NCBI GenBank assembly: GCA_965199235.1
Contig: CBDAQU010000002.1
Location: forward strand, 2,108,001 to 2,172,000
Direction of reading: 5' to 3'
Source of the DNA: BOG-908 sp965199235
GTDB taxonomy: Bacteria > Pseudomonadota > Alphaproteobacteria > Acetobacterales > Acetobacteraceae
DNA: 64,000 bases
Shown here one piece after another: positions 17,538 to 24,607 of the stretch; position 1 is the stretch's first letter, and each line of letters opens with the position of its first letter. The notes beneath the pieces are model-generated. The model had not been told where the DNA came from and searched no databases. It saw only the letters and a list, made by a program, of their open reading frames with translations. A program made the translations under genes and the position numbers.

Positions 17538-17578
17538 CCTGCGGGCACCGCGATATGGTGTTATCGCATACCGGCAGG
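17538..17578. promoter_or_regulatory. 41-bp imperfect palindrome upstream of HbpS-like gene
   Basis: CCTGC...GCGATA, a short TGGTGT loop, TATCGC...GCAGG: an interrupted inverted repeat ending 12 bp before ATG 17591. It could be an operator or a 5'-UTR hairpin controlling the HbpS-like gene. Regulatory role inferred from position only. Confidence 0.4.
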
Positions 17579-17590
17579 ACAGACACGACC

Positions 17591-18019
17591 ATGACCGATT
17601 TCACGCTGACCCAAGCGCAAGCCATCATCCAGGGGGCTCTCGCCCACGCAAGGGCCAGCAAGCTGATGCCGTTGCTCGTTCTGGTTCTGGACGCGCGCGC
17701 GGTGCCAAAGGCCTGTGCGGCCGAGGACGGCACCAGCCGCGGGCGGTTCGACGTGGCGCATGCCAAGGCGAACGGTGCGCTGGCGATGGGGATGGACAGC
17801 CGCGAGCTGGCCCGCCGCGCCCGTGACCAGCCGCAATTCTTCGGGTCGCTGGCGGCCAGCATCGGCGGCGGCATGGCGCTCGGCCCGGGCGGCGTGCTGA
17901 TACGCGACGAGGCGGGGACGATACTGGGCGCTGTCGGCATCTCGGGCGATGTAGGCGACCGCGACGACGAGGCGGCTGTGGCCGGGATCAGGAGCGCGGG
18001 CCTGCAGGCCGCCGGGTAG
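17591..18019 (+). CDS. HbpS/GlcG (DUF336) family protein
   Basis: Small alpha/beta protein, 142 aa. Members include the haem-binding sensor accessory HbpS and GlcG, and form oligomers. Family features are TLTQAQAIIQGALAHA, LVLVLDARAVPKACAAED (usually 'V.V.D..G......D'), FDVAHAKANGALAMG, and the Gly-rich GGMALGPGGVLIRDE...GAVGISGD. The start is ATG 17591; a frame open to 17462 has no better start. No partner kinase is nearby, so ligand and role are unknown. Confidence 0.82.
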   Translation: MTDFTLTQAQAIIQGALAHARASKLMPLLVLVLDARAVPKACAAEDGTSRGRFDVAHAKANGALAMGMDSRELARRARDQPQFFGSLAASIGGGMALGPGGVLIRDEAGTILGAVGISGDVGDRDDEAAVAGIRSAGLQAAG

Positions 18020-18026
18020 ACCGTCG

Positions 18027-18058
18027 CTCCAGCGCGCCCGCAGGCGGACGCGCTGGAG
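18027..18058. terminator. Hairpin between convergent genes
   Basis: Perfect 10-bp stem CTCCAGCGCG (18027-18036) / CGCGCTGGAG (18049-18058) with a 12-nt loop. It sits between the stops of the HbpS-like gene and the converging rmd gene. No T tract, so either a bidirectional terminator or an mRNA end barrier. Confidence 0.55.
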
Positions 18059-18059
18059 A

Positions 18060-18983
18060 TCATCCCTCCTCCGTCCGCACCTTTTCCCGCCAGTAATCGA
18101 GCACGTCCCTCAGCGTATCGTTCCAGGCGATTTCGGGCGCCCACCCCAGCATCGCGCGTGCGGCCGATGCGTCGCCGACGGCCACGGGGATGTCGGAGGG
18201 ACGCAGGCGATCGGGATCGGTCGTGATCTCCGCCTGCACGCCCGCCATCGCCAGCAACGTGTCGAGCACGTCGCCGACACGGAGCGAGACGCCGGATGCC
18301 AGGTTCAGAATCGTCCCCGCCGGCAGGTCCTGCGCCCGCTGGGCGCATAGCCCGTAGGCGCGGCAAACGTCGCGCACGTCGAGGAAGTCGCGCCGTGGAT
18401 CGAGCGCGCCCACACGGAGCACAGGCGGCTGCAGCCCGGCCTCGATGCGCGCAACCTGGCGCGCGAAAGCCGGCACGACAAAGGAGCCGGACTGCCCGGG
18501 CCCGGTATGGTTGAACGGTCTCAGGCGGATCACCCTCAACCCTTCGCCGACCATGGCGCCGAGAGCGAGGTCGGCCGCAGCCTTGGTCGCCGCATACACG
18601 TTCATCGGCGCCAGAGGTGTGGACTCGGTGGCGGGAAGGCCGGATCTGAAGCTGCCGCCGTAAGCGTCCGCGGTGGAGGCGAAGACCAGCACGCAGCCAG
18701 GCGACACTGCCAGCAGGCTGCGCGCGAGGTCGAGCGTGCCGTGCAGGTTCACCTGCCACGCCGCCCCAGGATCGGCTTGCGCGTCGCCGATCGCTGCGAT
18801 GGCCGCCAGATGGATGCAGATGTCGGGAGGGTCGCGCAGCAGGGCGCCGCGAACGGCATCACCGTCTGTCAGGTCGAACGCAGCGGAGAGGATTTGCGCG
18901 CCAGGCATGCAGGCGGCCAGACTGGACAGCAAATGGGTGCCGACGAAGCCCGATGCGCCCGTCACCAGGATGCGGCGGGGCAT
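18060..18983 (-). CDS. rmd: GDP-4-keto-6-deoxy-D-mannose reductase (Rmd-like)
   Basis: Extended SDR that reduces the GDP-4-keto-6-deoxy-D-mannose made by Gmd, giving GDP-D-rhamnose. The 307-aa protein starts at ATG 18983 with RILVTGASGFVGTHL. It has Ser in VFASTADAYG and YXXXK as VYAATKAAAD. RPFNHTGPGQSGSFVVPAFA is the segment that best separates Rmd from other epimerases. It lies 14 bp after gmd, as expected for a two-step pathway. A GDP-L-fucose synthase is less likely because its own signature is absent. Confidence 0.88.
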   Translation of the reverse strand: MPRRILVTGASGFVGTHLLSSLAACMPGAQILSAAFDLTDGDAVRGALLRDPPDICIHLAAIAAIGDAQADPGAAWQVNLHGTLDLARSLLAVSPGCVLVFASTADAYGGSFRSGLPATESTPLAPMNVYAATKAAADLALGAMVGEGLRVIRLRPFNHTGPGQSGSFVVPAFARQVARIEAGLQPPVLRVGALDPRRDFLDVRDVCRAYGLCAQRAQDLPAGTILNLASGVSLRVGDVLDTLLAMAGVQAEITTDPDRLRPSDIPVAVGDASAARAMLGWAPEIAWNDTLRDVLDYWREKVRTEEG

Positions 18984-18997
18984 GCCGGCCGTCAGGC

Positions 18998-19981
18998 TCA
19001 GGCGGCCATCCGTGCGCGATGCCTGGCGAGGTCGGCCTCCACCATCTCCGACACCATGGCTTCGAGCGACGTCTCGGGATGCCAGCCCAGCACGCGCTGC
19101 GCCTTGCCCGCGTCGCCCAGCAGCATGTTCACCTCGGCCGGACGCACCAGGTCGTCGCTGAGGCGGACGTGTTCGTCGGGGTCCAGATCCGCATGCTCGA
19201 AAGCCAGGCGGCAGAAGTCGCGCACCGTCATCGTGCGGCCGGTGGCGATCACGTAGTCGTCGGGCGTGTCCTGCTGGAGCATCGTCCACATCGCCGCCAC
19301 GTAATCCTGCGCGTGGCCCCAGTCGCGGCTCGCGTCCAGGTTGCCGAGTTCCAGATGGCGCGCGAGGCCCAGCTTGATGCGTGCGACGCCGTCGGTGATC
19401 TTTCGGGTAACGAACTCGATGCCGCGCAGCGGGCTTTCGTGGTTGAACAGGATACCGCTGGACGCGTGCATGCCGAAGCTCTCGCGGTAGTTCACCGTCA
19501 TGGAATGCGCATAGAGTTTGGCGCAGGCGTACGGGCTGCGCGGGTAGAACGGCGTGCGCTCCGATTGCACGGGCTCCTGCACGCGGCCGAACATCTCGGA
19601 CGACGAGGCCTGGTAGAAGCGCACCTTCGGCCGAACCAGGCGGATCGCCTCCATCACGTTCACCGCGCCGATGCCGGTGATGGTGCCGGTCAGGATCGGC
19701 TGCTGCCACGAGGCGGCGACAAAGCTCTGCGCTGCGAGGTTGTAGACCTCGTCCGGCTCGGCGGTCTGGATCACCCGGATGAGGCTGGACAGGTCCAGCA
19801 GGTTGGCGTCAACCAATTCCACCCGGTTGACGATGCCGAGCCAGCGCAGCCGCTCGGCCATCACGTCGGACGATGCCGACCGGCGCACCAGCCCGACGAC
19901 GCGGTAACCGCGACCCAGCAGGAACCTCGAAAGATACGCGCCGTCCTGGCCGGTCACGCCCGTGATCAAGGCTGTTGGCAA
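18998..19981 (-). CDS. gmd: GDP-mannose 4,6-dehydratase
   Basis: Makes GDP-4-keto-6-deoxy-D-mannose, precursor of D-rhamnose or fucose in surface polysaccharide. ALITGVTGQDGAYLSRFLL at the N-terminus, NLAAQSFVAASWQQP, the catalytic SSSEMFG and YACAKLYAH (YXXXK), and FNHESPLRG are all diagnostic. The start is a TTG at 19981 with a GGGGG run about seven bases upstream. The 327 aa lie at the short end of the family. First gene of the gmd-rmd pair. Confidence 0.95.
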   Translation of the reverse strand: MPTALITGVTGQDGAYLSRFLLGRGYRVVGLVRRSASSDVMAERLRWLGIVNRVELVDANLLDLSSLIRVIQTAEPDEVYNLAAQSFVAASWQQPILTGTITGIGAVNVMEAIRLVRPKVRFYQASSSEMFGRVQEPVQSERTPFYPRSPYACAKLYAHSMTVNYRESFGMHASSGILFNHESPLRGIEFVTRKITDGVARIKLGLARHLELGNLDASRDWGHAQDYVAAMWTMLQQDTPDDYVIATGRTMTVRDFCRLAFEHADLDPDEHVRLSDDLVRPAEVNMLLGDAGKAQRVLGWHPETSLEAMVSEMVEADLARHRARMAA

Positions 19982-20031
19982 CCAAATCCCCCTGGGAGCA
20001 GGGCCGGCATCAGGCCGACTACGGCGCCCTT

Positions 20032-20100
20032 AGAGCAATGTCACGCAGACTGGAATAGTCGGAGCGACGAAATTGCTCACCAAAACAGGGCCTAGACCGA
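20032..20100. repeat. Dispersed palindromic repeat family 1, copy A (short)
   Basis: Begins AGAGCAATGTCACGCAGACT, with the palindromic partner GTCGGAGCGACGAAATTGCT, then ends CCTAGACCGA. It matches copies at 22141-22253, 22861-22975 and, reversed, 48377-48428. It lacks the second half present in copies B and C. Located upstream of gmd. Confidence 0.8.
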
Positions 20101-20164
20101 GCGTTGCTGCCGCAGGCAAGGTTGCCTCCGACGCAGCGCCCGCGTGCCGGCGCCCCCGTGGTGG

Positions 20165-20737
20165 CTACCGGCGTCCGCCGCCATGGCCGAACCCGCCATG
20201 GCCGAAGCCGCCGTGGAACCCGCCTCGATAGCCGTAGCCGAACCGGCCGTAGCCGAACCGGCCGTAGCCGAAGCGGGCAAACCCGCCATAGCCGAAACCG
20301 AGGCCGAAACCGTCATAGACGCCGCCATAGAAGCCGCCGAACGGATAACCGAAACCGACTGCGTAAGGGTAGCCGTAGCCAGCGTAGGGATAGCCGTAGG
20401 CGGCATAGGGATAGCCATAGCCGTAGCCCTGGGACGGCAACGGCTCGAGGCTGTCGCCGCGGGCGGACATGCATTGGGCAAACTGGTCGTCGTAGCGCTG
20501 CCAGGCGGCTTCGTTGCCCGAGCGGGTGCCGATAGGGGCAGGGTCGGACGTCTCGGACGAGTGTGACGTGCCGGAGTAGGCGGCTTGGGACGCTTCCTGA
20601 CGGCACGACGCCTGGTCGGCTTCAAACGCGCCGGAATCCTTGTTGTAGCCCGGTACGGCGACGACCTGGGGCGGCGCTACGACGCAGCCGCTGAGCGCTA
20701 AAGCGGCACCGAGCGGCGCCAATAGGCGGACTGACAT
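20165..20737 (-). CDS. Lipoprotein with Gly/Tyr-rich repeat tail
   Basis: The 190-aa protein starts at ATG 20737 with GGAGAG six bases upstream. The signal peptide ends in the lipobox LSGC (Cys about residue 18), so it should be lipidated. Residues 30-90 are ordinary (EADQASCRQEASQAA, AWQRYDDQFAQCMSARG). The last 90 residues are low complexity: GYGYPY repeats, then FGYGRFGYGRFGYG and a Gly/His tail. The DNA carries matching tandem units near 20240-20280. Similar Gly/Tyr-rich outer-membrane lipoproteins occur in acetic acid bacteria; function unknown. Confidence 0.75.
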   Translation of the reverse strand: MSVRLLAPLGAALALSGCVVAPPQVVAVPGYNKDSGAFEADQASCRQEASQAAYSGTSHSSETSDPAPIGTRSGNEAAWQRYDDQFAQCMSARGDSLEPLPSQGYGYGYPYAAYGYPYAGYGYPYAVGFGYPFGGFYGGVYDGFGLGFGYGGFARFGYGRFGYGRFGYGYRGGFHGGFGHGGFGHGGGRR

Positions 20738-20885
20738 GAGAACTCTCCGGTGCTGGCGAAAACGCCACCACAGAAAACGCACGATTTGCTGCCTTGGAAC
20801 CGCAAGTTTACGTTTCGTTACCATCATACAAGGCAGGTAGCCTCTGCGGTATGAGATTCGAGGCCACAGCCTCCTCGCTCGCCCG

Positions 20886-21962
20886 TCATGCCGCGGCAGG
20901 ATAGTCCACGTAGCCCTCCGGGCCCTGGCTGTACCAGGTTGCCATCTCGTCCTTGGCCAGAGGGATGTTGTCCGCGATGCGCCTGGGAAGGTCGGGGTTT
21001 GCGATGAACGTGCGGCCGAACGCGATCGCGTCGGCGACCCCGCAATCTAGCATCGCCTGACCCCTCCCGCCGTCGTAGTCGGAGTTGAGCACCAGCGGAC
21101 CCGAAAAGGCGCGTCGGATGGCAGGTGCCACCGGGTCGCGGTCTGCGCGGCCGAACGTTCCCTCCCGACCGGGCTCGCGCAGCTCCAGAAATGCCACGCC
21201 GATGGAGGACAGCGCGGCCGCGGCGGCGCTGAACAGCGCCTCGGGATCGCTGTCGTTGACGCCCTGCGTGTCGCCGTTCGGGGAGAGGCGCACGCCGGTA
21301 CGGTCCGCGCCCACCGTGTCTGCGACCGCCTGCGTCACCTCGCGCAGGAAGCGGATACGGTTGGTGACCGGACCGCCATAGGCGTCGTCGCGCAGGTTGG
21401 CGTTGTCGCGCAGGAACTGGTCGATCAGGTAGCCATTGGCGGCATGGATCTGCACGCCGTCGAAGCCGGCTTGCAGGGCGTTGCTTGCGGCGTTCCTGTA
21501 ATCGTCCAGCAGGCCGGCTATCTCGCCCAGAGGCAGCGGCCGAGCCTGCACGTAGGCCTGCTTGCCTTGATAGGTGTGCGCGTATCCGGGCGCCGTGGTG
21601 GCGGAGGATGAGACGGGCTCCGCCCCGCCGAGGAAGCTGGGGTGCACGATGCGGCCCATGTGCCAGAGCTGTGCCACGATCCTGCCGCCCGCCTGGTGCA
21701 CGCGCTCCGTGACCGGCCGCCAGGCGTGCACCTGGTCCTTGCTCCACAGCCCGGGCGCGTAGGGCCAGCCCAGGCCCTGCTGGCTTATGCCGGTCGCCTC
21801 CGAGATGATCAGACCGGCGCTGGCGCGCTGAGCGTAGTACTCCGCCATCAACGGAGTCGGCACGTGATCCCGCGTGCTGCGACCCCGGGTGAGCGGCGCC
21901 ATCAGGATGCGGTTCGGCGCCCTGATCGCGCCGAGCCGGATCGGATCAAACAAAGAAGGCAT
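20886..21962 (-). CDS. Old Yellow Enzyme family alkene reductase
   Basis: FMN-dependent NAD(P)H:enone reductase of the NemA type, 358 aa from ATG 21962 (MPSLFDPIRLGAIRAPNRI). FMN and substrate residues are seen in MAPLTRGRS, AQLWHMGRI, and the active-site pair in GVQIHAANGYLIDQFLRD. DDAYGG and GVADAIAFGRTFIANPDLP complete the barrel. It reduces activated C=C bonds, nitro or nitrate esters. No regulator is adjacent. Confidence 0.93.
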   Translation of the reverse strand: MPSLFDPIRLGAIRAPNRILMAPLTRGRSTRDHVPTPLMAEYYAQRASAGLIISEATGISQQGLGWPYAPGLWSKDQVHAWRPVTERVHQAGGRIVAQLWHMGRIVHPSFLGGAEPVSSSATTAPGYAHTYQGKQAYVQARPLPLGEIAGLLDDYRNAASNALQAGFDGVQIHAANGYLIDQFLRDNANLRDDAYGGPVTNRIRFLREVTQAVADTVGADRTGVRLSPNGDTQGVNDSDPEALFSAAAAALSSIGVAFLELREPGREGTFGRADRDPVAPAIRRAFSGPLVLNSDYDGGRGQAMLDCGVADAIAFGRTFIANPDLPRRIADNIPLAKDEMATWYSQGPEGYVDYPAAA

Positions 21963-22038
21963 CGGCCGTCCTGCCAAGGTCACAGAACGGGATTGCTTAC
22001 CGGACCATGCCGCGCTCCGCAAACCTAGGCGGAGGCGC

Positions 22039-22082
22039 TCCGCACGGCGCACCGCCTGGGACGCTGTGCAACGCCGTGCGGA
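22039..22082. repeat. Inverted repeat upstream of OYE gene
   Basis: TCCGCACGGCG (22039-22049) and CGCCGTGCGGA (22072-22082) form a perfect 11-bp stem with a 22-nt loop, about 80-120 bp upstream of the OYE start. It may be an operator or part of the neighbouring repeat cluster. Confidence 0.4.
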
Positions 22083-22140
22083 CCGCGTCGAGCGACCGAG
22101 CTTGCCGCTGGGCAGCCCAGACGCTGCGACGAAGCCTTGC

Positions 22141-22253
22141 AGCAATGTCATGCAGGCTGGAACAGTCGGAATGACGAAGTTGCTTGCCAGAGCAAGAGCT
22201 AGACCGGTTTCGCGTCGGCCTGCTCTCGGACATTCTGCGTGAGACCGGTCTAG
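22141..22253. repeat. Dispersed palindromic repeat family 1, copy B (full)
   Basis: About 113 bp. The first half is the AGCAATGTCATGCAGGCTGG...GACGAAGTTGCTTG palindrome. The second half is AGACCGG ... GAGACCGGTCTAG. The terminal CTAG supplies the TAG stop (22250-22252, minus) of the small protein gene at 22250. Copy C has the same layout. Confidence 0.8.
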
Positions 22254-22456
22254 AAAGCGCCAGCTGCTATCGTGCAGAATGCCAGGCTCAGACCCGAGAG
22301 CATCGCCAGCCCTATGGTGACTTCAAGACCGGCCGCCAGCTTGCCGGAGGAGGATGCCGGCACGTCGGCGACCGCTGCATGGTCGATAGTGTTGTAGCCA
22401 CTGGACGTGTTTGAGCCCGCCAGGGTTTCTGGCGAGATGTGAGAGATGTAGGACAT
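22250..22456 (-). CDS. Small membrane peptide, unrecognised
   Basis: 68 aa from ATG 22456 (MSYISHISPETLAG), with AAAGAAG as ribosome binding site about six bases upstream. A Ser/Thr-rich polar N-terminal half is followed by a single C-terminal hydrophobic helix (LEVTIGLAMLSGLSLAFCTI). Its TAG stop is made by the edge of repeat copy B. A pair of 15-bp direct repeats lies 90-125 bp upstream. Not recognised; could be a single-pass membrane regulator or bacteriocin-like peptide. Confidence 0.5.
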   Translation of the reverse strand: MSYISHISPETLAGSNTSSGYNTIDHAAVADVPASSSGKLAAGLEVTIGLAMLSGLSLAFCTIAAGAF

Positions 22457-22543
22457 GTCGACTTCTTTCGTAAACGGCACAGGCATCGGACGAAACAGGG
22501 GCAACTCCCCCGATGCATCGCGTCCTGTCTGTAGCGCTCATAT

Positions 22544-22580
22544 AGTTAGCAGCAGGTTGGGCGCCAGTTAGCAGCAGGTT
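22544..22580. promoter_or_regulatory. Tandem 15-bp direct repeat, possible activator site
   Basis: AGTTAGCAGCAGGTT occurs at 22544-22558 and again, identically, at 22566-22580. The 22-bp period is about two helical turns, as for side-by-side binding of a regulator. It lies 88-124 bp upstream of the small membrane peptide. The rest of 22457-22860 shows no gene. Confidence 0.45.
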
Positions 22581-22860
22581 AACCGCCACCCGGGCGTGAA
22601 AGACGAAGTATTGTCATTGTAGTCCTTCACCATCGCGTAGACCTGTCGTAAATGTCGATCCAGGCATGATTGGTGAACTAATCTGCCAGAACATGCCCGA
22701 TACAGGCGTCACTTGAGGTTTTCACATACCAGCTTGCTCATAGACGCACGATGATTGAGCGTCACCGCGCCGCGCGCGGGCCTGTCGCCGCGCCGCGCGC
22801 CAAAATGCGTCGGAAGCGGCGACCTAGGCAAACGAGACCAGGCCGACCCGTGCCACCCCC

Positions 22861-22975
22861 GGAGCAATGTCACGCAAACCGGGATAGTCGGTGTGACGAA
22901 ATTGCGCGCCAAAACAAGGCATAGACCGATTTGAGGTCCGCCTACTCGCGGACACCCTGCGTGAAACCCGTCTAG
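22861..22975. repeat. Dispersed palindromic repeat family 1, copy C (full)
   Basis: Same two-part layout as copy B: GAGCAATGTCACGCAAACCG ... GTGTGACGAAATTGC, then ATAGACCGATTTGAGG ... GAAACCCGTCTAG. The terminal CTAG provides the TAG stop of zwf (22972-22974, minus strand). It fills the 3' side of zwf and likely folds in the transcript. Confidence 0.8.
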
Positions 22976-24525
22976 GATTGCAGCGTGATCCAGCTTCGCC
23001 CGTCACGCGCCAGCAGAGCGTCAGCACCGGCCGGCCCCTGGCTGCCGGCGGCGTAGGTTTCGACCTCGCCTTCGCCTCGCCCCCAGCTGTCGAGCACCGG
23101 TTGCACGACGCGCCAGCTCGCCTCGATCGCATCGGCCCGCTGGAACAGCGTCGCGTCGCCGATCATGCAGTCGTAGAGCAGCGTCTCGTAGCCGACGTTG
23201 GGCTTTTCGTCGAAATAGTCCTTGTAGCGCATGGACGTCGCGACCCGTCCAAGCAGCATCTGCGGCCCGGGCACTTTCGCGTCGAACTGCGTTTCCAACC
23301 CCTGATTGGGGTCGATCAGCAGGCGCACCACGTTGGGTGTCGTCTTGTCGACCGGCGTGTCGCGAAACATGCGGTAGGGCGCGGATTTGTAGTGGATCGA
23401 GATTTCGGTCTGCCTGCCGGTCAGCCGCTTGCCGGTGCGCAGGTAGAACGGCACTCCGGCCCACCGCCAATTTTCGATCGACAGCTTCAGCGCCACGTAG
23501 GTTTCGGTGCGGCTGTCGGGTGCAACCCCAGGCTCCTGGCGGTAGCCAGCCACATCGTGGCCGAACTCCTGCCCGGCGCCGTACTGGCCGCGCGCCGCGT
23601 CGTCGGGCGACATCGGCCGGATCGCCTCCACCAGCTTGGCCTTTTCCTCGCGAACATCGTCGGCGTCGAACGAGTTGGGCGGCTCCATGGCGACCATGCT
23701 GAGCAGGGTGAACAGATGGTTGGGCACCATGTCGCGCAACGCACCGGTCGGCTCGTAGAAACTGCCGCGCGCCTCCACCCCCACCGTCTCGGCCGCCGTT
23801 ATCTGCACGTGGTCGATGTATTCGCGCCGCCAGGTCGGCTCGAACATGCCGTTGGCGAAGCGCACCGCCATGATGCTCTGCACCGTCTCCTTTCCGAGGA
23901 AATGGTCGATCCGGTAGTATTGGCTTTCATCGGCCTGCTTGAGGATCTGCGCATTCAGCGCCTGGGCGGATGGCAGGTCGGCACCGAACGGCTTTTCGAT
24001 GATGACGCGCCGGAAAACCTCGTCGTGCTGCTTGAGCAGACCCGCGCGCCCGAGCCCGTCCACCACCGTGCCGAAAAACCGTGCGCCCACGGCAAGGTAG
24101 AAAACCGCGCTGCCGTCGCCCAGGGCCTGGCCGATCTGCTTGAAAACCTCGTCCTTGCTAAAATCGCCCTGCTGGTAGGCCAGCCGCTCGGTCACCCACC
24201 CCCAGGCAGTGTCGTCGATCTTTGGCGTGTAGAACTCCGACGTCTTGTCGGTGGTGAAGCTCTGCATGGTGTCCGTCAGGTCGTGCTTCCAGCCCTCGGT
24301 ATCGAGCTGTCCGCGATCCACCCCGATCACCCGGAACCTCTCTGCAAGCAGCTTGCTCGCCGAGAGGTTATAGAGCGCCGGCATCAGCAGCCGCTTGGTC
24401 AGGTCGCCGCCGGCGCCGAAGATCACCAGAGTGCAGACGGGTGCCGGAGACGCGCCGGCGCCCGCTCCCGTCTCGCCCCTGGCCGGCGTGCCCTCGGGCT
24501 GCGACTGGTCGTTGGTCTGGCTCAT
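22972..24525 (-). CDS. zwf: Glucose-6-phosphate 1-dehydrogenase
   Basis: First enzyme of the oxidative pentose phosphate and Entner-Doudoroff routes, making 6-phosphogluconolactone and NADPH/NADH. The 517-aa protein has the nucleotide motif IFGAGGDLTKR, the substrate motif YYRIDHFLGKE, and VIIEKPFG. A 30-residue Gln/Gly/Ala-rich N-terminal extension precedes the core. No pgl or edd gene is adjacent. Its stop codon is formed by the edge of repeat copy C. Confidence 0.97.
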   Translation of the reverse strand: MSQTNDQSQPEGTPARGETGAGAGASPAPVCTLVIFGAGGDLTKRLLMPALYNLSASKLLAERFRVIGVDRGQLDTEGWKHDLTDTMQSFTTDKTSEFYTPKIDDTAWGWVTERLAYQQGDFSKDEVFKQIGQALGDGSAVFYLAVGARFFGTVVDGLGRAGLLKQHDEVFRRVIIEKPFGADLPSAQALNAQILKQADESQYYRIDHFLGKETVQSIMAVRFANGMFEPTWRREYIDHVQITAAETVGVEARGSFYEPTGALRDMVPNHLFTLLSMVAMEPPNSFDADDVREEKAKLVEAIRPMSPDDAARGQYGAGQEFGHDVAGYRQEPGVAPDSRTETYVALKLSIENWRWAGVPFYLRTGKRLTGRQTEISIHYKSAPYRMFRDTPVDKTTPNVVRLLIDPNQGLETQFDAKVPGPQMLLGRVATSMRYKDYFDEKPNVGYETLLYDCMIGDATLFQRADAIEASWRVVQPVLDSWGRGEGEVETYAAGSQGPAGADALLARDGRSWITLQS

Positions 24526-24607
24526 GGCGTCACTCCATCAGAAGCCCGCGTCAGGACACTCGCGCAGGTTAACGGGAGTGAACCGTTCCGGTTCTTCGTT
24601 GCGCACA

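Noticed and set aside
22141..22975. Composite transposon bounded by repeat copies B and C
   Set aside because: The two copies are in the same orientation and enclose only the small peptide gene and empty DNA; no transposase is present. More likely independent insertions of a dispersed repeat.
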